NCBI GenBank assembly: GCA_900550455.1 | Contig: URSE01000007.1 | Span: 1-25,821, forward strand | Source: an uncultured Veillonella sp. | GTDB taxonomy: Bacteria; Bacillota; Negativicutes; Veillonellales; Veillonellaceae | Reading direction: 5' to 3' | DNA length: 25,821 nt | Shown: positions 1 to 7,572 of the stretch, piece after piece | Layout: every line of letters starts with the position of its first letter | How positions within the stretch are numbered: the stretch's first letter is position 1 | Position numbers and translations under genes: made by a program | The notes under the pieces: model-generated | Told to the model about the DNA's origin: nothing | The model's database searches: none | The model's input: only the letters and a program-made list of their open reading frames with translations

Positions 1-46
1 ATAGGTATCAATATCTATTTTTATTTTTTTCGATATAATTATTTCC

Positions 47-595
47 TTACTTTACGTCACCATTTAATTGAATGGCAGGAACGGGGCGGAAGCCGCATAA
101 CTCAGCGACGATAGATACTGGGAACCGGCGTACTTCTTGGTTATAGGCAGTCAAGCTATCATTATAGTCCTTCTCAGACTGTTGAATTTGCTTACTTGCT
201 TTAACCAATTGCTCTTGTTTGGTAGCCAGGTCTTGGTTAGCTTGCAAGTCTTTCATATTAGCTATAACCATAAACATTAAATTCAAACTGTCTTCAACCT
301 TGGCATCTGCTGTCATGAGACTCTTTAAATCAGTGGCCTCCTTGATGCCCTTATGGCCCGCTTTAAAATTATCTACCGTTTCAGGATCATAGTTTGCATA
401 AATCCCCATCTCATCCATAAGAGCTTGACCCAGTTGGGCCCGATTATCCATTTGGTTTTGCAAGAGGCTATACTGGCTAGCCATAGAATCCTGCATCTTA
501 ACCATATTTACGCGAGCTGTCCATCCAGACCAAGCAACGGCTACAATGATTGCGATGACCACCAAAATAGCTTGTCTTTTTAAAAAGCTTTTCAT
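47..595 (-). CDS. lemA: LemA family membrane-anchored protein
   Basis: This 182-residue protein matches the LemA family in size and layout. It has a short basic N-terminus (MKSFLKRQ), one membrane helix at about residues 9-25, then a long helical region rich in Q, K and D with the family-type end (YNQEVRRFPVSIVAELCGFRP, split here as YNQEVRRFPVS and VAELCGF). LemA proteins are single-pass, mostly helical proteins whose biochemical role is not settled. The ATG is preceded by GAGGGG at 5-6 nt. Only 14 nt separate it from the stop of the HupH-like gene, so it is probably the last visible gene of the hydrogenase transcript. No gene or clear terminator is visible in the 46 nt to its left. The family call is firm; a role in hydrogenase function is only inferred from position. 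Confidence 0.85.
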   Translation of the reverse strand: MKSFLKRQAILVVIAIIVAVAWSGWTARVNMVKMQDSMASQYSLLQNQMDNRAQLGQALMDEMGIYANYDPETVDNFKAGHKGIKEATDLKSLMTADAKVEDSLNLMFMVIANMKDLQANQDLATKQEQLVKASKQIQQSEKDYNDSLTAYNQEVRRFPVSIVAELCGFRPVPAIQLNGDVK

Positions 596-609
596 CTTAT
601 CCCCCTCAC

Positions 610-987
610 TTAAATACTAGCCGCTGCAATCCATTCGTCTATGTCTTGCATGGCCGTATCAATATCTTCATTATAAGCCCCAGCCAATTCTGGATAACGG
701 CAAACTTCAATAGTGTGAAGCATATTTTCATCTCTATGGTTTTTAAAGGTCCCTACCCAGATTCCAGAAAATTGTGTTTCATACCAAGATACAGGTTGTT
801 CTGTCTCTGTGAATCGAATTTCTACGGTCCCCTTACCTAATGTTTCTAAAACCTCTACTTGTTCCTCATCAGTAAGGCCTGTCTTTTCCACATATACAGA
901 ATATGTTTTATTATTTTCTTTTAAATCTACAAGAGCATGGCGTAATTCTTTAAGAACAGCCTGCACATTTCCATAATTTTCTATCAT
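610..987 (-). CDS. Single-domain HupH/HyaF-type hydrogenase expression protein
   Basis: I annotate 125 residues starting MIENYGNVQAVLKEL. The longer reading frame opens at 1023, but the ATG at 987 has GAGGAG 6 nt upstream, which decides the start. The second half (LGKGTVEIRF, then WYETQFSGIWVGTF, then TIEVCRYPELAG) resembles the HupH/HyaF C-terminal domain, whose hallmark is a GEGEV-type strand followed by ETxxxGVW. Full-length HyaF/HupH is usually over 250 residues with this domain repeated, so this is a one-domain version. HyaF-type proteins assist maturation of the uptake-hydrogenase small subunit, including its iron-sulfur clusters. The gene follows hyaD after a 76-nt gap containing a hairpin and precedes lemA by 22 nt counted from stop to start codon. 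The context supports the call; similarity is recognised by motif only. Confidence 0.7.
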   Translation of the reverse strand: MIENYGNVQAVLKELRHALVDLKENNKTYSVYVEKTGLTDEEQVEVLETLGKGTVEIRFTETEQPVSWYETQFSGIWVGTFKNHRDENMLHTIEVCRYPELAGAYNEDIDTAMQDIDEWIAAASI

Positions 988-1007
988 ATAAAGCTCCTCG
1001 AAACTAC

Positions 1008-1035
1008 AAAAGGAAGATAACAAGGTTACCTTCCT
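1008..1035 (-). terminator. Terminator-like hairpin between hyaD and the HupH-like gene
   Basis: On the minus strand AGGAAGGTAAC pairs with GTTATCTTCCT across a 3-nt CTT loop. This gives 11 bp with one G-U wobble that is only allowed in the minus-strand RNA. It is followed by TTTTG, a short U-run. I see no good promoter between it and the next gene, so it more likely weakens or stabilises the transcript than ends it fully. Confidence 0.55.
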
Positions 1036-1046
1036 CTAGTATACAC

Positions 1047-1062
1047 AGAAATAGCTATTTCT
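1047..1062. repeat. Perfect 16-bp palindrome after hyaD
   Basis: AGAAATAGCTATTTCT is a perfect 16-bp inverted repeat one base past the hyaD stop codon (1064-1066). It sits directly upstream of the terminator-like hairpin at 1011-1035. It could be a protein site or a second RNA stem in the intercistronic region. Its function is unknown. Confidence 0.5.
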
Positions 1063-1063
1063 T

Positions 1064-1558
1064 CTATTTTTCTTTTTTCTGACAAGAAACTCCCCAAGAG
1101 GCTAATACCTTAAGGATCCGTTCTTTTACATCAGGAAGGGCTTTAGCTACTGTTGGACTAGGCTCGAAACCAATCTCTAATGTTTCTGGTTCTACGCCAA
1201 TAACCATAGCATCTTCTAAAGGATCTTCCTGCATATGACGAATGCGAAGAATATCTTGCATGCCCACTTCATGAACGGAGATATGGTCTGTAAAGTATTG
1301 TTCTAACTCCCTATGTGGGAACTCATAGACGGTCCCTGGTTCTTCACCACCGTTAATGGCATCTACGAGTAGGAGTTTCTTCATCCCTCGCATGTAAGTC
1401 AGGAGCTCCATCCCCATAGTACCCCCGTCGATGATATTAATCTCCGGTGTAAAAGTATAGGCGTCACGCAATTCATTGATTACGTGAACGCCTAGACCTT
1501 CATCCGTCAATAATATATTCCCCACGCCGAGAAGTGTAATTTCCGGATTTTCAAACAT
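1064..1558 (-). CDS. hyaD: NiFe hydrogenase maturation endopeptidase HyaD
   Basis: This cytoplasmic protease removes the C-terminal tail of the NiFe large subunit once nickel is inserted. The 164-residue product shows the family motifs: GVGNILLTDEGLGVH near the start (its Glu and the Asp of LVDA are the expected nickel-sensing ligands), DGGTMGMELL, LLLVDAINGGEEPGTVY, SVHEVGMQDIL with the expected His ligand, and IGVEPE. The frame extends upstream to 1672, but the conserved N-terminus begins at MFENPEITLLGVGN. The ATG at 1558 lies one base after the hyaC stop (TAAGATG), with GAGGA about 11 nt upstream. The longer start would overlap hyaC by over 100 nt and is rejected. Tight coupling to hyaC and hyaB fits its job of processing HyaB. 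Confidence 0.92.
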   Translation of the reverse strand: MFENPEITLLGVGNILLTDEGLGVHVINELRDAYTFTPEINIIDGGTMGMELLTYMRGMKKLLLVDAINGGEEPGTVYEFPHRELEQYFTDHISVHEVGMQDILRIRHMQEDPLEDAMVIGVEPETLEIGFEPSPTVAKALPDVKERILKVLASWGVSCQKKEK

Positions 1559-1559
1559 C

Positions 1560-2339
1560 TTATTTATCATCCTCGTCGGATACATTGTAAGTGGATTTGG
1601 ACGGAAGCACTTCAACATCATCCTTATGAGATTTCGTATTGAGGTTATCCGCATCAATTGGTTTGTGAGCAAAATACTTCAAACCGGAAATCATTGAGGA
1701 TACTTCCCCAGATTCTTCCAAAGAATCTTCCCGGAAGCACATATAGACATGAACGATAGTGAAGAACAAGAAGCACCATGCGATGTAATGATGAATAACG
1801 TGTACGTTGTATTCTCCAAATAGGTTATTAATAGGGTTGAAGATAAATGCTCCCCACCCATTAGGATTGATTTGGAAATACATAGCAAATCCCGTTACGA
1901 TAATGGCAAAGAACAAGAAGTACATGCCAAAGTAAGCCGTCCGTGCCAAAGAGTTACGCAACCAATGGTGTTCTTTCTTTTGTGGAATGAACAAATAGTG
2001 AAGCAAGGTTTCACGTAGGCCATACCAGTAGCGTCTTTCCCAAGGTCGTGGGAAGAGTCGGTCCCCAGGATGGGTAAAGATGCCGATAAAGTTAATGACA
2101 AAGGAAAATGTCAAAATATAGCCCGCAATGAAGTGGATGCGGCGGATATTTTCCATGGAATACCAGGCACCAACCATAAAGGTTGGTTCTGGTTTACCAA
2201 AGATAGCCGCAAAGCCTGGATCACCGATATAGAGGCCGGACCAGAAAAGGGCTGTAACACAAAGCACCATAGTCCAGTGCCAAATTCGTTTCCAAATGGA
2301 GAAGACTACATAGGCTTTTTTATCGGAGTGAATTAACAT
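1560..2339 (-). CDS. hyaC: NiFe hydrogenase cytochrome b subunit HyaC
   Basis: This di-heme membrane subunit anchors the hydrogenase and carries electrons from the small subunit to quinone. The 259-residue protein has four hydrophobic segments, at about residues 23-39, 70-88, 136-155 and 183-202. Candidate heme ligands are H21 (in KRIWHW), H69 (in RRIHF), H183 or H184 (in VIHHY) and H197 (in TIVHVY), which is the usual HyaC pattern. A charged, Asp-rich C-terminal tail follows the last helix. The ATG has GGGAGGT 8 nt upstream, overlapping the end of hyaB. Its stop lies one base from the hyaD start. The likely electron acceptor is menaquinone, which is inference from anaerobic life. Confidence 0.93.
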   Translation of the reverse strand: MLIHSDKKAYVVFSIWKRIWHWTMVLCVTALFWSGLYIGDPGFAAIFGKPEPTFMVGAWYSMENIRRIHFIAGYILTFSFVINFIGIFTHPGDRLFPRPWERRYWYGLRETLLHYLFIPQKKEHHWLRNSLARTAYFGMYFLFFAIIVTGFAMYFQINPNGWGAFIFNPINNLFGEYNVHVIHHYIAWCFLFFTIVHVYMCFREDSLEESGEVSSMISGLKYFAHKPIDADNLNTKSHKDDVEVLPSKSTYNVSDEDDK

Positions 2340-2354
2340 AAGAGACTACCTCCC

Positions 2355-4256
2355 TTATTTGCACAAAGCGTCTGTATTCACAGAAACGATTTGTTTACCT
2401 TCTTTGTTGTACAAGTGAGTTGCACATGCCAAGCAAGGGTCGAAGGAATGGATTACCTTAACGATTTCAAGTGGTTTTTCTGGTACTTTTACATGCGTAT
2501 CGATCATGGCATCTTCATAGGCACCATGTTCTCCTTTAGTTGTGCGAGGGCAAGCATTCCAAGTAGAAGGAACGATACATTGATAGTTTTCAGAACGACC
2601 ATCCTTGATATGAATCCAGTGGCCTAGGCCGCCACGAGGAGCATCGAGAATGCCAACGCCTTTAGCTTCTTTTGGCCATGTATTTGGATCGAATTTTTCG
2701 GAGTTAGCCACGGTTGTATCGCCAGCTTTGATATTGGCAATCAACTTATTGTAGAAATAACGGCTAAGTGCTGCTGCCACTTGTGCATCGAGAGCACGGC
2801 AAGCGGTACGACCAACCATTGTCGTCATCCAAACATGAGCTGGCAAGCCCAATACTTTGGATACGGTTTCGATTTGATTTACCATCATCTTTTCAACCCA
2901 TGTTGGGTTAGTAATGATGCCTTGTTTAACCTTAGTGTAAACCACGATGTATTTAGCCAAAGGACCTACTTCTGTAGTACCACCACGGAATACAGGGGAT
3001 TTAATCCAGGAGTATTTAGCTGCTTCATCCAAGTATTCCCAATTATCCTTAGAACCGGATTTAGGACCTGTGTATTTAGGTTCAGTAACACCATCAATTG
3101 GGTTGAGGGCTGCTTCCCCATTTGGATATTCAAACCAGGAGTGTTCTACTTCTTCCGCCATAATTTGTGGATCCATGAAGTCTGGTCCTTCTAATGGGAT
3201 GAATTTAGCCTTATCCACACCAGCAACAAAGTTTTCAACTACGCCGTTAGAGCGAACCAAGGATTTTTTGAAGAAGTCACCATTGGAGATACCTGTGTAA
3301 GGTTCATCAGGATAACCACCATAGGACAAGACCCGTTTCTTGGAGAGGCCGCCACCATCAACCATACCTTTTTCAGCATAAATCTTGCCGATAGCCAATA
3401 AGTCTGGAAGGTAGAAGTTATTAACAATATCATGAGCCAAGTTAATGGATTCATCAACTGCCCCTAAACGAGCCGTATTCACAGGCGCATTCATGTCATT
3501 CAAGGAAATAGAGCAAGGCATACCACCCACTATATAGTGTGGATGAGGGTTTTTGCCACCGAATACAACGTGAGGAATAACGATTTCCCGTTGTAAATCC
3601 AATACATTGAGGTAGTGGGATACAGCCATCAAATGTACTTCTGGTGGCAACAATTGATAATCTGGATGGTCCCACCATTGAGCGGAGAAGATACCCAACT
3701 GACCACCATCAACGAGCTTTTGCAACTTGGATTTAACCGCTGCAAAGTATTGGGTTGTAGCCTTAGGGAATGCTTTAGGGTAAGCAGAAGTTGTAGACTT
3801 TACTTCTTCTGGTTCCAAACCAGATACATTGTAAGTAGCAAGAACTGTATTTTGAAGGGCGGCGGTAGCCGCAGGATCAGCTTTCAAAGCTTCCAATGGA
3901 GACACCCAGTCAAGAGCATGCAAGTGGTAGAAGTGAACTGTATGGTCATGAACTTCCAAGGAAGAATGCATGATGTTACGGATGTAGTTAGCATTTTTAG
4001 GAATTTCAATCCCCAACGCATCTTCTACAGCGCGAAGACAAGCCAAGGCATGAGTGGTTGTACATACACCGCAAATCCGTTGAACGAAAGCCCACAAATC
4101 ACGAGGGTCACGGTTCTTGGCAACCAATTCAATACCACGCCAAGCAGTACCAGAGGAAACTGCATCCTCTACTTTGCCTGTGGCTTCATCCATGTTAACT
4201 TCAACCCGCAAATGACCTTCAATACGGGAGATAGGATCAACTACAACGCGTTTCAT
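2355..4256 (-). CDS. hyaB: NiFe hydrogenase large (catalytic) subunit HyaB
   Basis: This subunit carries the NiFe(CN)2CO active site that splits H2. The 633-residue precursor has the N-terminal nickel motif RICGVCTTTHA with ligands C62 and C65. The C-terminal motif DPCLACATH has ligands C608 and C611. After H614 there is a 19-residue tail, the expected substrate of the HyaD protease next door. The early DPISRIEGHLRVEV segment is typical of group 1 uptake enzymes. The ATG overlaps the hyaA stop as TAATG, which suggests translational coupling and equal subunit amounts. There is no signal peptide, as expected: the folded subunit travels through the Tat pathway with HyaA. Length and motifs are complete, with no sign of damage. 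Confidence 0.97.
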   Translation of the reverse strand: MKRVVVDPISRIEGHLRVEVNMDEATGKVEDAVSSGTAWRGIELVAKNRDPRDLWAFVQRICGVCTTTHALACLRAVEDALGIEIPKNANYIRNIMHSSLEVHDHTVHFYHLHALDWVSPLEALKADPAATAALQNTVLATYNVSGLEPEEVKSTTSAYPKAFPKATTQYFAAVKSKLQKLVDGGQLGIFSAQWWDHPDYQLLPPEVHLMAVSHYLNVLDLQREIVIPHVVFGGKNPHPHYIVGGMPCSISLNDMNAPVNTARLGAVDESINLAHDIVNNFYLPDLLAIGKIYAEKGMVDGGGLSKKRVLSYGGYPDEPYTGISNGDFFKKSLVRSNGVVENFVAGVDKAKFIPLEGPDFMDPQIMAEEVEHSWFEYPNGEAALNPIDGVTEPKYTGPKSGSKDNWEYLDEAAKYSWIKSPVFRGGTTEVGPLAKYIVVYTKVKQGIITNPTWVEKMMVNQIETVSKVLGLPAHVWMTTMVGRTACRALDAQVAAALSRYFYNKLIANIKAGDTTVANSEKFDPNTWPKEAKGVGILDAPRGGLGHWIHIKDGRSENYQCIVPSTWNACPRTTKGEHGAYEDAMIDTHVKVPEKPLEIVKVIHSFDPCLACATHLYNKEGKQIVSVNTDALCK

Positions 4257-5386
4257 TAGTGATTACCCCCTTTGTCTGTTGGACCATTATCGTCCCATTT
4301 ACCTTCTTGACGCATTTTCTTTTCGTCTTTATAGTCTTTTAATCTGGATTTAGCGATAGTAGCTGCACCGTGAACAATAACAGCACCAGTCGCTGCAAAG
4401 GCAGCTGCTGTACCAATCGTATCAGCAGTGGTGATAGTATTAGGTAAAGCTACATCGTCCAAGCGTTTATAGAACGTGTCATTATCCCAGAAACCCTTTT
4501 CGGAGCAACCGATACAACCATGACCGGATTGAATAGGGTAGGACAAGCCGTTCCACCAACGGAGATTACCACAAGAGTTATAAGTTTCTGGCCCACGGCA
4601 ACCTACTTTATAGAGGCACCAGCCAGCCTTGGATGCATCATCATCGAACTCTTCAACGAAGAGACCGGAGTCGAAGAAGGCACGACGGTAACAAGTATCA
4701 TGAATACGGTTACCGTAGAATTGTTTAGGACGACCTTGGCTATCGAGAGGTGGAATTTGTCCGAATAAAGCGTAGGACATGATAACACCAGTCATAACTT
4801 CAGGGATTGGAGGACAACCAGGAACGCGAATGATTGGCTTACCAGAAACCACATCATTAACAGCTACTGTGTTTGTTGGGTTTGGTTTTGCTGCTTGAAT
4901 ACCGCCCCAAGAGGAACAGGAACCGTAAGCAATAATAGCAGCAGCCCCTTCAGCTACTTCTTTCAATTGATGTTTGAAAGTCTTGCCGCCTACCATACAG
5001 TAAATCCCGTCTTCATCGAGTGGAACCCCACCTTCAACAGCCAGGATATATTGGCCTTTTTTACCAGCGATAAGTTCTTGTAAGTGCCCTTCCAAGGCTG
5101 CCCCAGAAGCGGCAGACAAGGTGTCATCATATTCAAGAGCAATCATATTAAGAATTACATCGGACGTAAAGGGAGAGGAAGAACGGATAAAAGCTTCACT
5201 ACAACCAGTACATTCATGCCCATGCAACCAAATAACTGTAGGAAGTTCTTTGGTCTCTGCTGCCTTAACAACAGTATCGAGCATTGTAGGTGGCAAACCG
5301 AGCACTGCCGTTAATGCCACGCAAGATTTCATAAAGGTACGGCGACTAAGGCGTCGTTCTTGGAATAAGGACCATAAATTTTTCAC
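4256..5386 (-). CDS. hyaA: NiFe hydrogenase small subunit HyaA with Tat signal
   Basis: This iron-sulfur subunit relays electrons from HyaB to HyaC. It is 376 residues with a Tat signal (SRRTFMK, residues 14-20, then a hydrophobic stretch ending near 43) and a C-terminal membrane helix at about 325-346. Cluster ligands can be assigned: proximal C59, C62, C157, C191; distal H229, C232, C257, C263; medial 3Fe-4S C272, C291, C294. The proximal motif is CTGC and the later one GSCSSWGG. Both extra cysteines of oxygen-tolerant HyaA (CTCC and WGC in E. coli) are therefore glycines here (G61, G162), predicting a standard oxygen-sensitive enzyme. The start is GTG with AGGAGG 8 nt upstream; a nearby ATG is out of frame. 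It is first in the operon, with its own promoter. Confidence 0.96.
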   Translation of the reverse strand: MKNLWSLFQERRLSRRTFMKSCVALTAVLGLPPTMLDTVVKAAETKELPTVIWLHGHECTGCSEAFIRSSSPFTSDVILNMIALEYDDTLSAASGAALEGHLQELIAGKKGQYILAVEGGVPLDEDGIYCMVGGKTFKHQLKEVAEGAAAIIAYGSCSSWGGIQAAKPNPTNTVAVNDVVSGKPIIRVPGCPPIPEVMTGVIMSYALFGQIPPLDSQGRPKQFYGNRIHDTCYRRAFFDSGLFVEEFDDDASKAGWCLYKVGCRGPETYNSCGNLRWWNGLSYPIQSGHGCIGCSEKGFWDNDTFYKRLDDVALPNTITTADTIGTAAAFAATGAVIVHGAATIAKSRLKDYKDEKKMRQEGKWDDNGPTDKGGNH

Positions 5387-5452
5387 TGGTCATGCCTCCT
5401 ATTCACTACTTAGCTTGCGAAATGCTATAAAACAATTCATAATAACTTGTTT

Positions 5453-5479
5453 AGTATACCACTTATAGGTCATTCTCAA
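5453..5479 (-). promoter_or_regulatory. Promoter of the hya operon (extended -10)
   Basis: On the minus strand the -10 TATACT (5458-5453) is preceded by TGG, an extended -10. A -35-like TTGAGA lies at 5479-5474 with a short 15-nt spacer. The predicted start near 5446 gives a leader of about 60 nt to the hyaA GTG. The rest of the 202-nt gap down from the thioredoxin stop shows no clear terminator or operator that I can name. Confidence 0.6.
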
Positions 5480-5588
5480 TAATGAAAGCTAGTTATAAAG
5501 GAGATCATTCATCTTAACAAAGATTAATTAAGCCCCTTTTAACATGCACACATCACTAATTTGTATAGACCTCAGCGACACAAAAGGT

Positions 5589-5915
5589 TTACTTGATAAT
5601 GGACGTAAGCAGTTCTTCTAAAACAGCTGCCTTCTTATAGCCAGCGATGCGGTCTAGTTCTTTACCATTCTTATAGGCAACTAGAGAAGGAACACCTTCC
5701 ACCTCTTGGGTAAGAAAAACTTCCTTAAGTGTGTCTGCATCGACGCTGAAAAATTGAACTGTATTGCCCATTTTATCTGCTACTGCTTCCATTTCAGGCC
5801 GCATCACTTGGCAGGGCTTACACCATTCTGCACCGAAATCAACAATGGCAATGCCCTCATTACCGAGAACTTGGTTATTGAATTCTTCCACAGTGTTAAT
5901 TGCTTTAATACCCAT
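5589..5915 (-). CDS. trxA: Thioredoxin with WCKPC active site
   Basis: This is a small cytoplasmic disulfide reductase of 108 residues, normal for thioredoxin. The active site is WCKPC (W31 to C35) instead of the usual WCGPC. The cis-proline loop is GVPSLVAYKNG, with P76. The buried Asp of the family is at D26 in IVDFGAEW. The ATG has GGAGGT 5 nt upstream. The gene sits alone between the rnpB terminator and the hya promoter. I see no strong promoter in the 81 nt upstream; a TAGAAT is present but poorly spaced from any -35. Lys in place of Gly between the cysteines is the only oddity. It may alter the redox potential or partner choice, but it is still expected to act as a thioredoxin. Confidence 0.9.
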   Translation of the reverse strand: MGIKAINTVEEFNNQVLGNEGIAIVDFGAEWCKPCQVMRPEMEAVADKMGNTVQFFSVDADTLKEVFLTQEVEGVPSLVAYKNGKELDRIAGYKKAAVLEELLTSIIK

Positions 5916-5996
5916 ATACTACCTCCATTATCTGTCTATATACTTTTATTCTACAAGATTTATAAACAAAAAACGAACGGAAATAATTCGATATAC

Positions 5997-6036
5997 AAAA
6001 AGAGCTAAGGCCCATCAAAGATGGATCTTAGCTCTT
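5997..6036 (-). terminator. Intrinsic terminator of rnpB
   Basis: AAGAGCTAAG (6000-6009) pairs perfectly with CTTAGCTCTT (6027-6036). An inner CCATC/GATGG stem extends it, and a run of U follows on the minus strand (5997-6001). It lies about 15 nt past the 3' end of the RNase P RNA. Confidence 0.9.
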
Positions 6037-6050
6037 ATACAGTCTCAAAA

Positions 6051-6404
6051 GAGGAACAAGCAGTCAATAAGCCGAGTTCTGTACTGCTTACGCAGTGGCG
6101 ATTATCTTTCTAGGCGTACAGTCACCTGCACGCTCGAGCGGCACAACCCGGAAGGTCTGCGGGCAACATCAACCCTTCCCTATTCGGCCTTGCTCCGGAT
6201 GGGGTTTACCGAGCCAGCCTGTTACCAGACTGCTGGTGAGCTCTTACCTCACCTTTCCACCCTTACCACTGATGTGGCGGTTTTCTTTTCTATGGCACTG
6301 TCCCTAAGGTTACCCTCGCCAGACGTTATCTGGCATCCTGCCCTGCGGAGCTCGGACTTTCCTCGAATCTTACGACTCGCAATCGCCTTTCGTACTTGTT
6401 CTAT
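6051..6404 (-). ncRNA. rnpB: RNase P RNA, class A
   Basis: This is the catalytic RNA that trims tRNA 5' leaders. Read on the minus strand it begins near GAACAAG (P1), which pairs with CTTGTTC at the 3' end (6054-6060). The universal core elements are present: GAGGAAAGTCCGAGCTCC early (P4 5' side) and ACAGAACTCGGCTTAT near the end (P4 3' side). The internal GGTAAGAGCTCACCAGC and the overall length of about 354 nt fit class A rather than the Bacillus-type class B. The ends are set by the P1 pairing and are good to within a few bases. The gene starts about 43 nt after the nif3 stop codon and ends at a strong terminator. Confidence 0.95.
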
Positions 6405-6412
6405 CCTAGTTT

Positions 6413-6441
6413 ATCATACTTACTCTTGGTCTCCAAGCTAA
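6413..6441 (-). promoter_or_regulatory. Possible rnpB promoter
   Basis: A TATGAT hexamer (6418-6413 on the minus strand) lies about 9 nt before the predicted RNA start. The -35 position (TTAGCT, 17 nt upstream) is weak. The call rests mainly on position. Confidence 0.35.
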
Positions 6442-6447
6442 AAGGTC

Positions 6448-7557
6448 TTAGAAGAAGAAATCTTCTTGTCCCTCAAAGGCAATGACCGATAGGTCCCAAC
6501 CGTTTTCACTTAAAAGATCCGTCAGCTTGTCCTTGAGACCTTTAGCTACAATTTCTTCAGTTCCAAAGTGGCCTCCATCAGCGACTAAGAGACCTAGTTC
6601 TCTAGCCCGTTGGCCATCGTGATACTTCATGTCGCCCGTTAGGTAGGCATCGGCTCCCATAGCCTTAGCCTGTCCTAAGAATTCCGCGCCTCCACCAGAA
6701 CATAGAGCCAATCTTTTAATACTATTGGTTTTTTGACCAGCAAAACGAATCTTAGCATGGGGCAAGACCTCTTCTAAAAAGAGCTTAAACTGATCTAATG
6801 TTAGAGATTCTGGCAAGGTCCCTATACGACCTAAATAATGCCTTGCTTTTGGTTCCACCAAAGGGAAGACATCATAAGCCACTTCTTCATAAGGATGAAC
6901 GTCCCTTATAGCATCTAAAACCTTATACAGAAGATCTTGTGGCACAATAGTTTCCACCCGCTCCTCTTGAACCTCTTCCACCTGGCCCTCCTGACCTAGA
7001 TAAGGATGTGTCCCTGCCTCAGCTTGAAAACGGCCATCTCCTTTCAAAGAAAAAGAACAATGACTATAGTTACCAATCCATCCAGCACCAGCTTCAGCCA
7101 AGGCTTGACGAATTTGATTCCCATGACTAGTTGGCACATATACCACTAGTTTATAGTAGTCAGATTGACCTACTGGCACTAAACCAGAACAATTCTCTAA
7201 ACCTAATTTAGCCGCTAACATATCATTAAGGCCCCCTTGTGCTATATCCAAATTAGTATGAGCACTATAGACGGCTATATCGTTTTTAATCAAGGTTTCC
7301 AAAAGCTGTCCCTGATAAGTTCCCAAGTCTATGGACTTAAGTTTCTTAAAGATAAGGGGATGATGACTGATAATCATATTACACCCTCTATGCATAGCAT
7401 AGTCTACAGCCTCTTTTGTTATGTCAAGACTAGTGACAATTCCTGTTACTTGGCAATCTATAGCCCCCACCATAAGCCCTGGATTGTCCCACGATTCAGC
7501 AAGAGACAAGGGTGCCCAAGACTCCATAAGTGTCATTATATCCTTTACACTAGGCAT
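6448..7557 (-). CDS. Nif3-like dinuclear metal centre protein (YqfO type)
   Basis: This is a long-form Nif3 family protein, often annotated as GTP cyclohydrolase 1 type 2 homologue; the true physiological substrate is uncertain. The 369 residues start MPSVKDIMTLMESWAPLSLAESWDN, a typical family N-terminus. Metal-binding segments are ISHHPLIF (about residue 65), SAHTNLD (about 98), and the C-terminal GDMKYHDG and GGHFGTEE. A PII-like domain is inserted in the middle (KLVVYVPTSH through HPYEEVAYDVFPL), as in Bacillus YqfO. The frame opens with a GTG at 7566, but the ATG at 7557 with AGGTGA just upstream is better. It follows trmK by 15 nt, a pairing common in Firmicutes, and precedes rnpB. Confidence 0.9.
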   Translation of the reverse strand: MPSVKDIMTLMESWAPLSLAESWDNPGLMVGAIDCQVTGIVTSLDITKEAVDYAMHRGCNMIISHHPLIFKKLKSIDLGTYQGQLLETLIKNDIAVYSAHTNLDIAQGGLNDMLAAKLGLENCSGLVPVGQSDYYKLVVYVPTSHGNQIRQALAEAGAGWIGNYSHCSFSLKGDGRFQAEAGTHPYLGQEGQVEEVQEERVETIVPQDLLYKVLDAIRDVHPYEEVAYDVFPLVEPKARHYLGRIGTLPESLTLDQFKLFLEEVLPHAKIRFAGQKTNSIKRLALCSGGGAEFLGQAKAMGADAYLTGDMKYHDGQRARELGLLVADGGHFGTEEIVAKGLKDKLTDLLSENGWDLSVIAFEGQEDFFF

Positions 7558-7572
7558 ACTATTCACCTGGCC

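Noticed and set aside
988..1023. Longer start for the HupH-like gene
   Set aside because: The ATG at 987 has an ideal SD, while the upstream start overlaps the hairpin and lacks one.
1559..1672. Longer N-terminus for hyaD
   Set aside because: It would overlap hyaC by over 100 nt and adds residues with no family match; the ATG at 1558 fits spacing and homology.
3615..4259. 214-codon plus-strand frame opposite hyaB
   Set aside because: Mirror of a strongly conserved gene; no coding features of its own.
5764..6441. Long plus-strand reading frame of 225 codons
   Set aside because: It lies across the RNase P RNA gene on the other strand, has no family-like sequence and no ribosome site.
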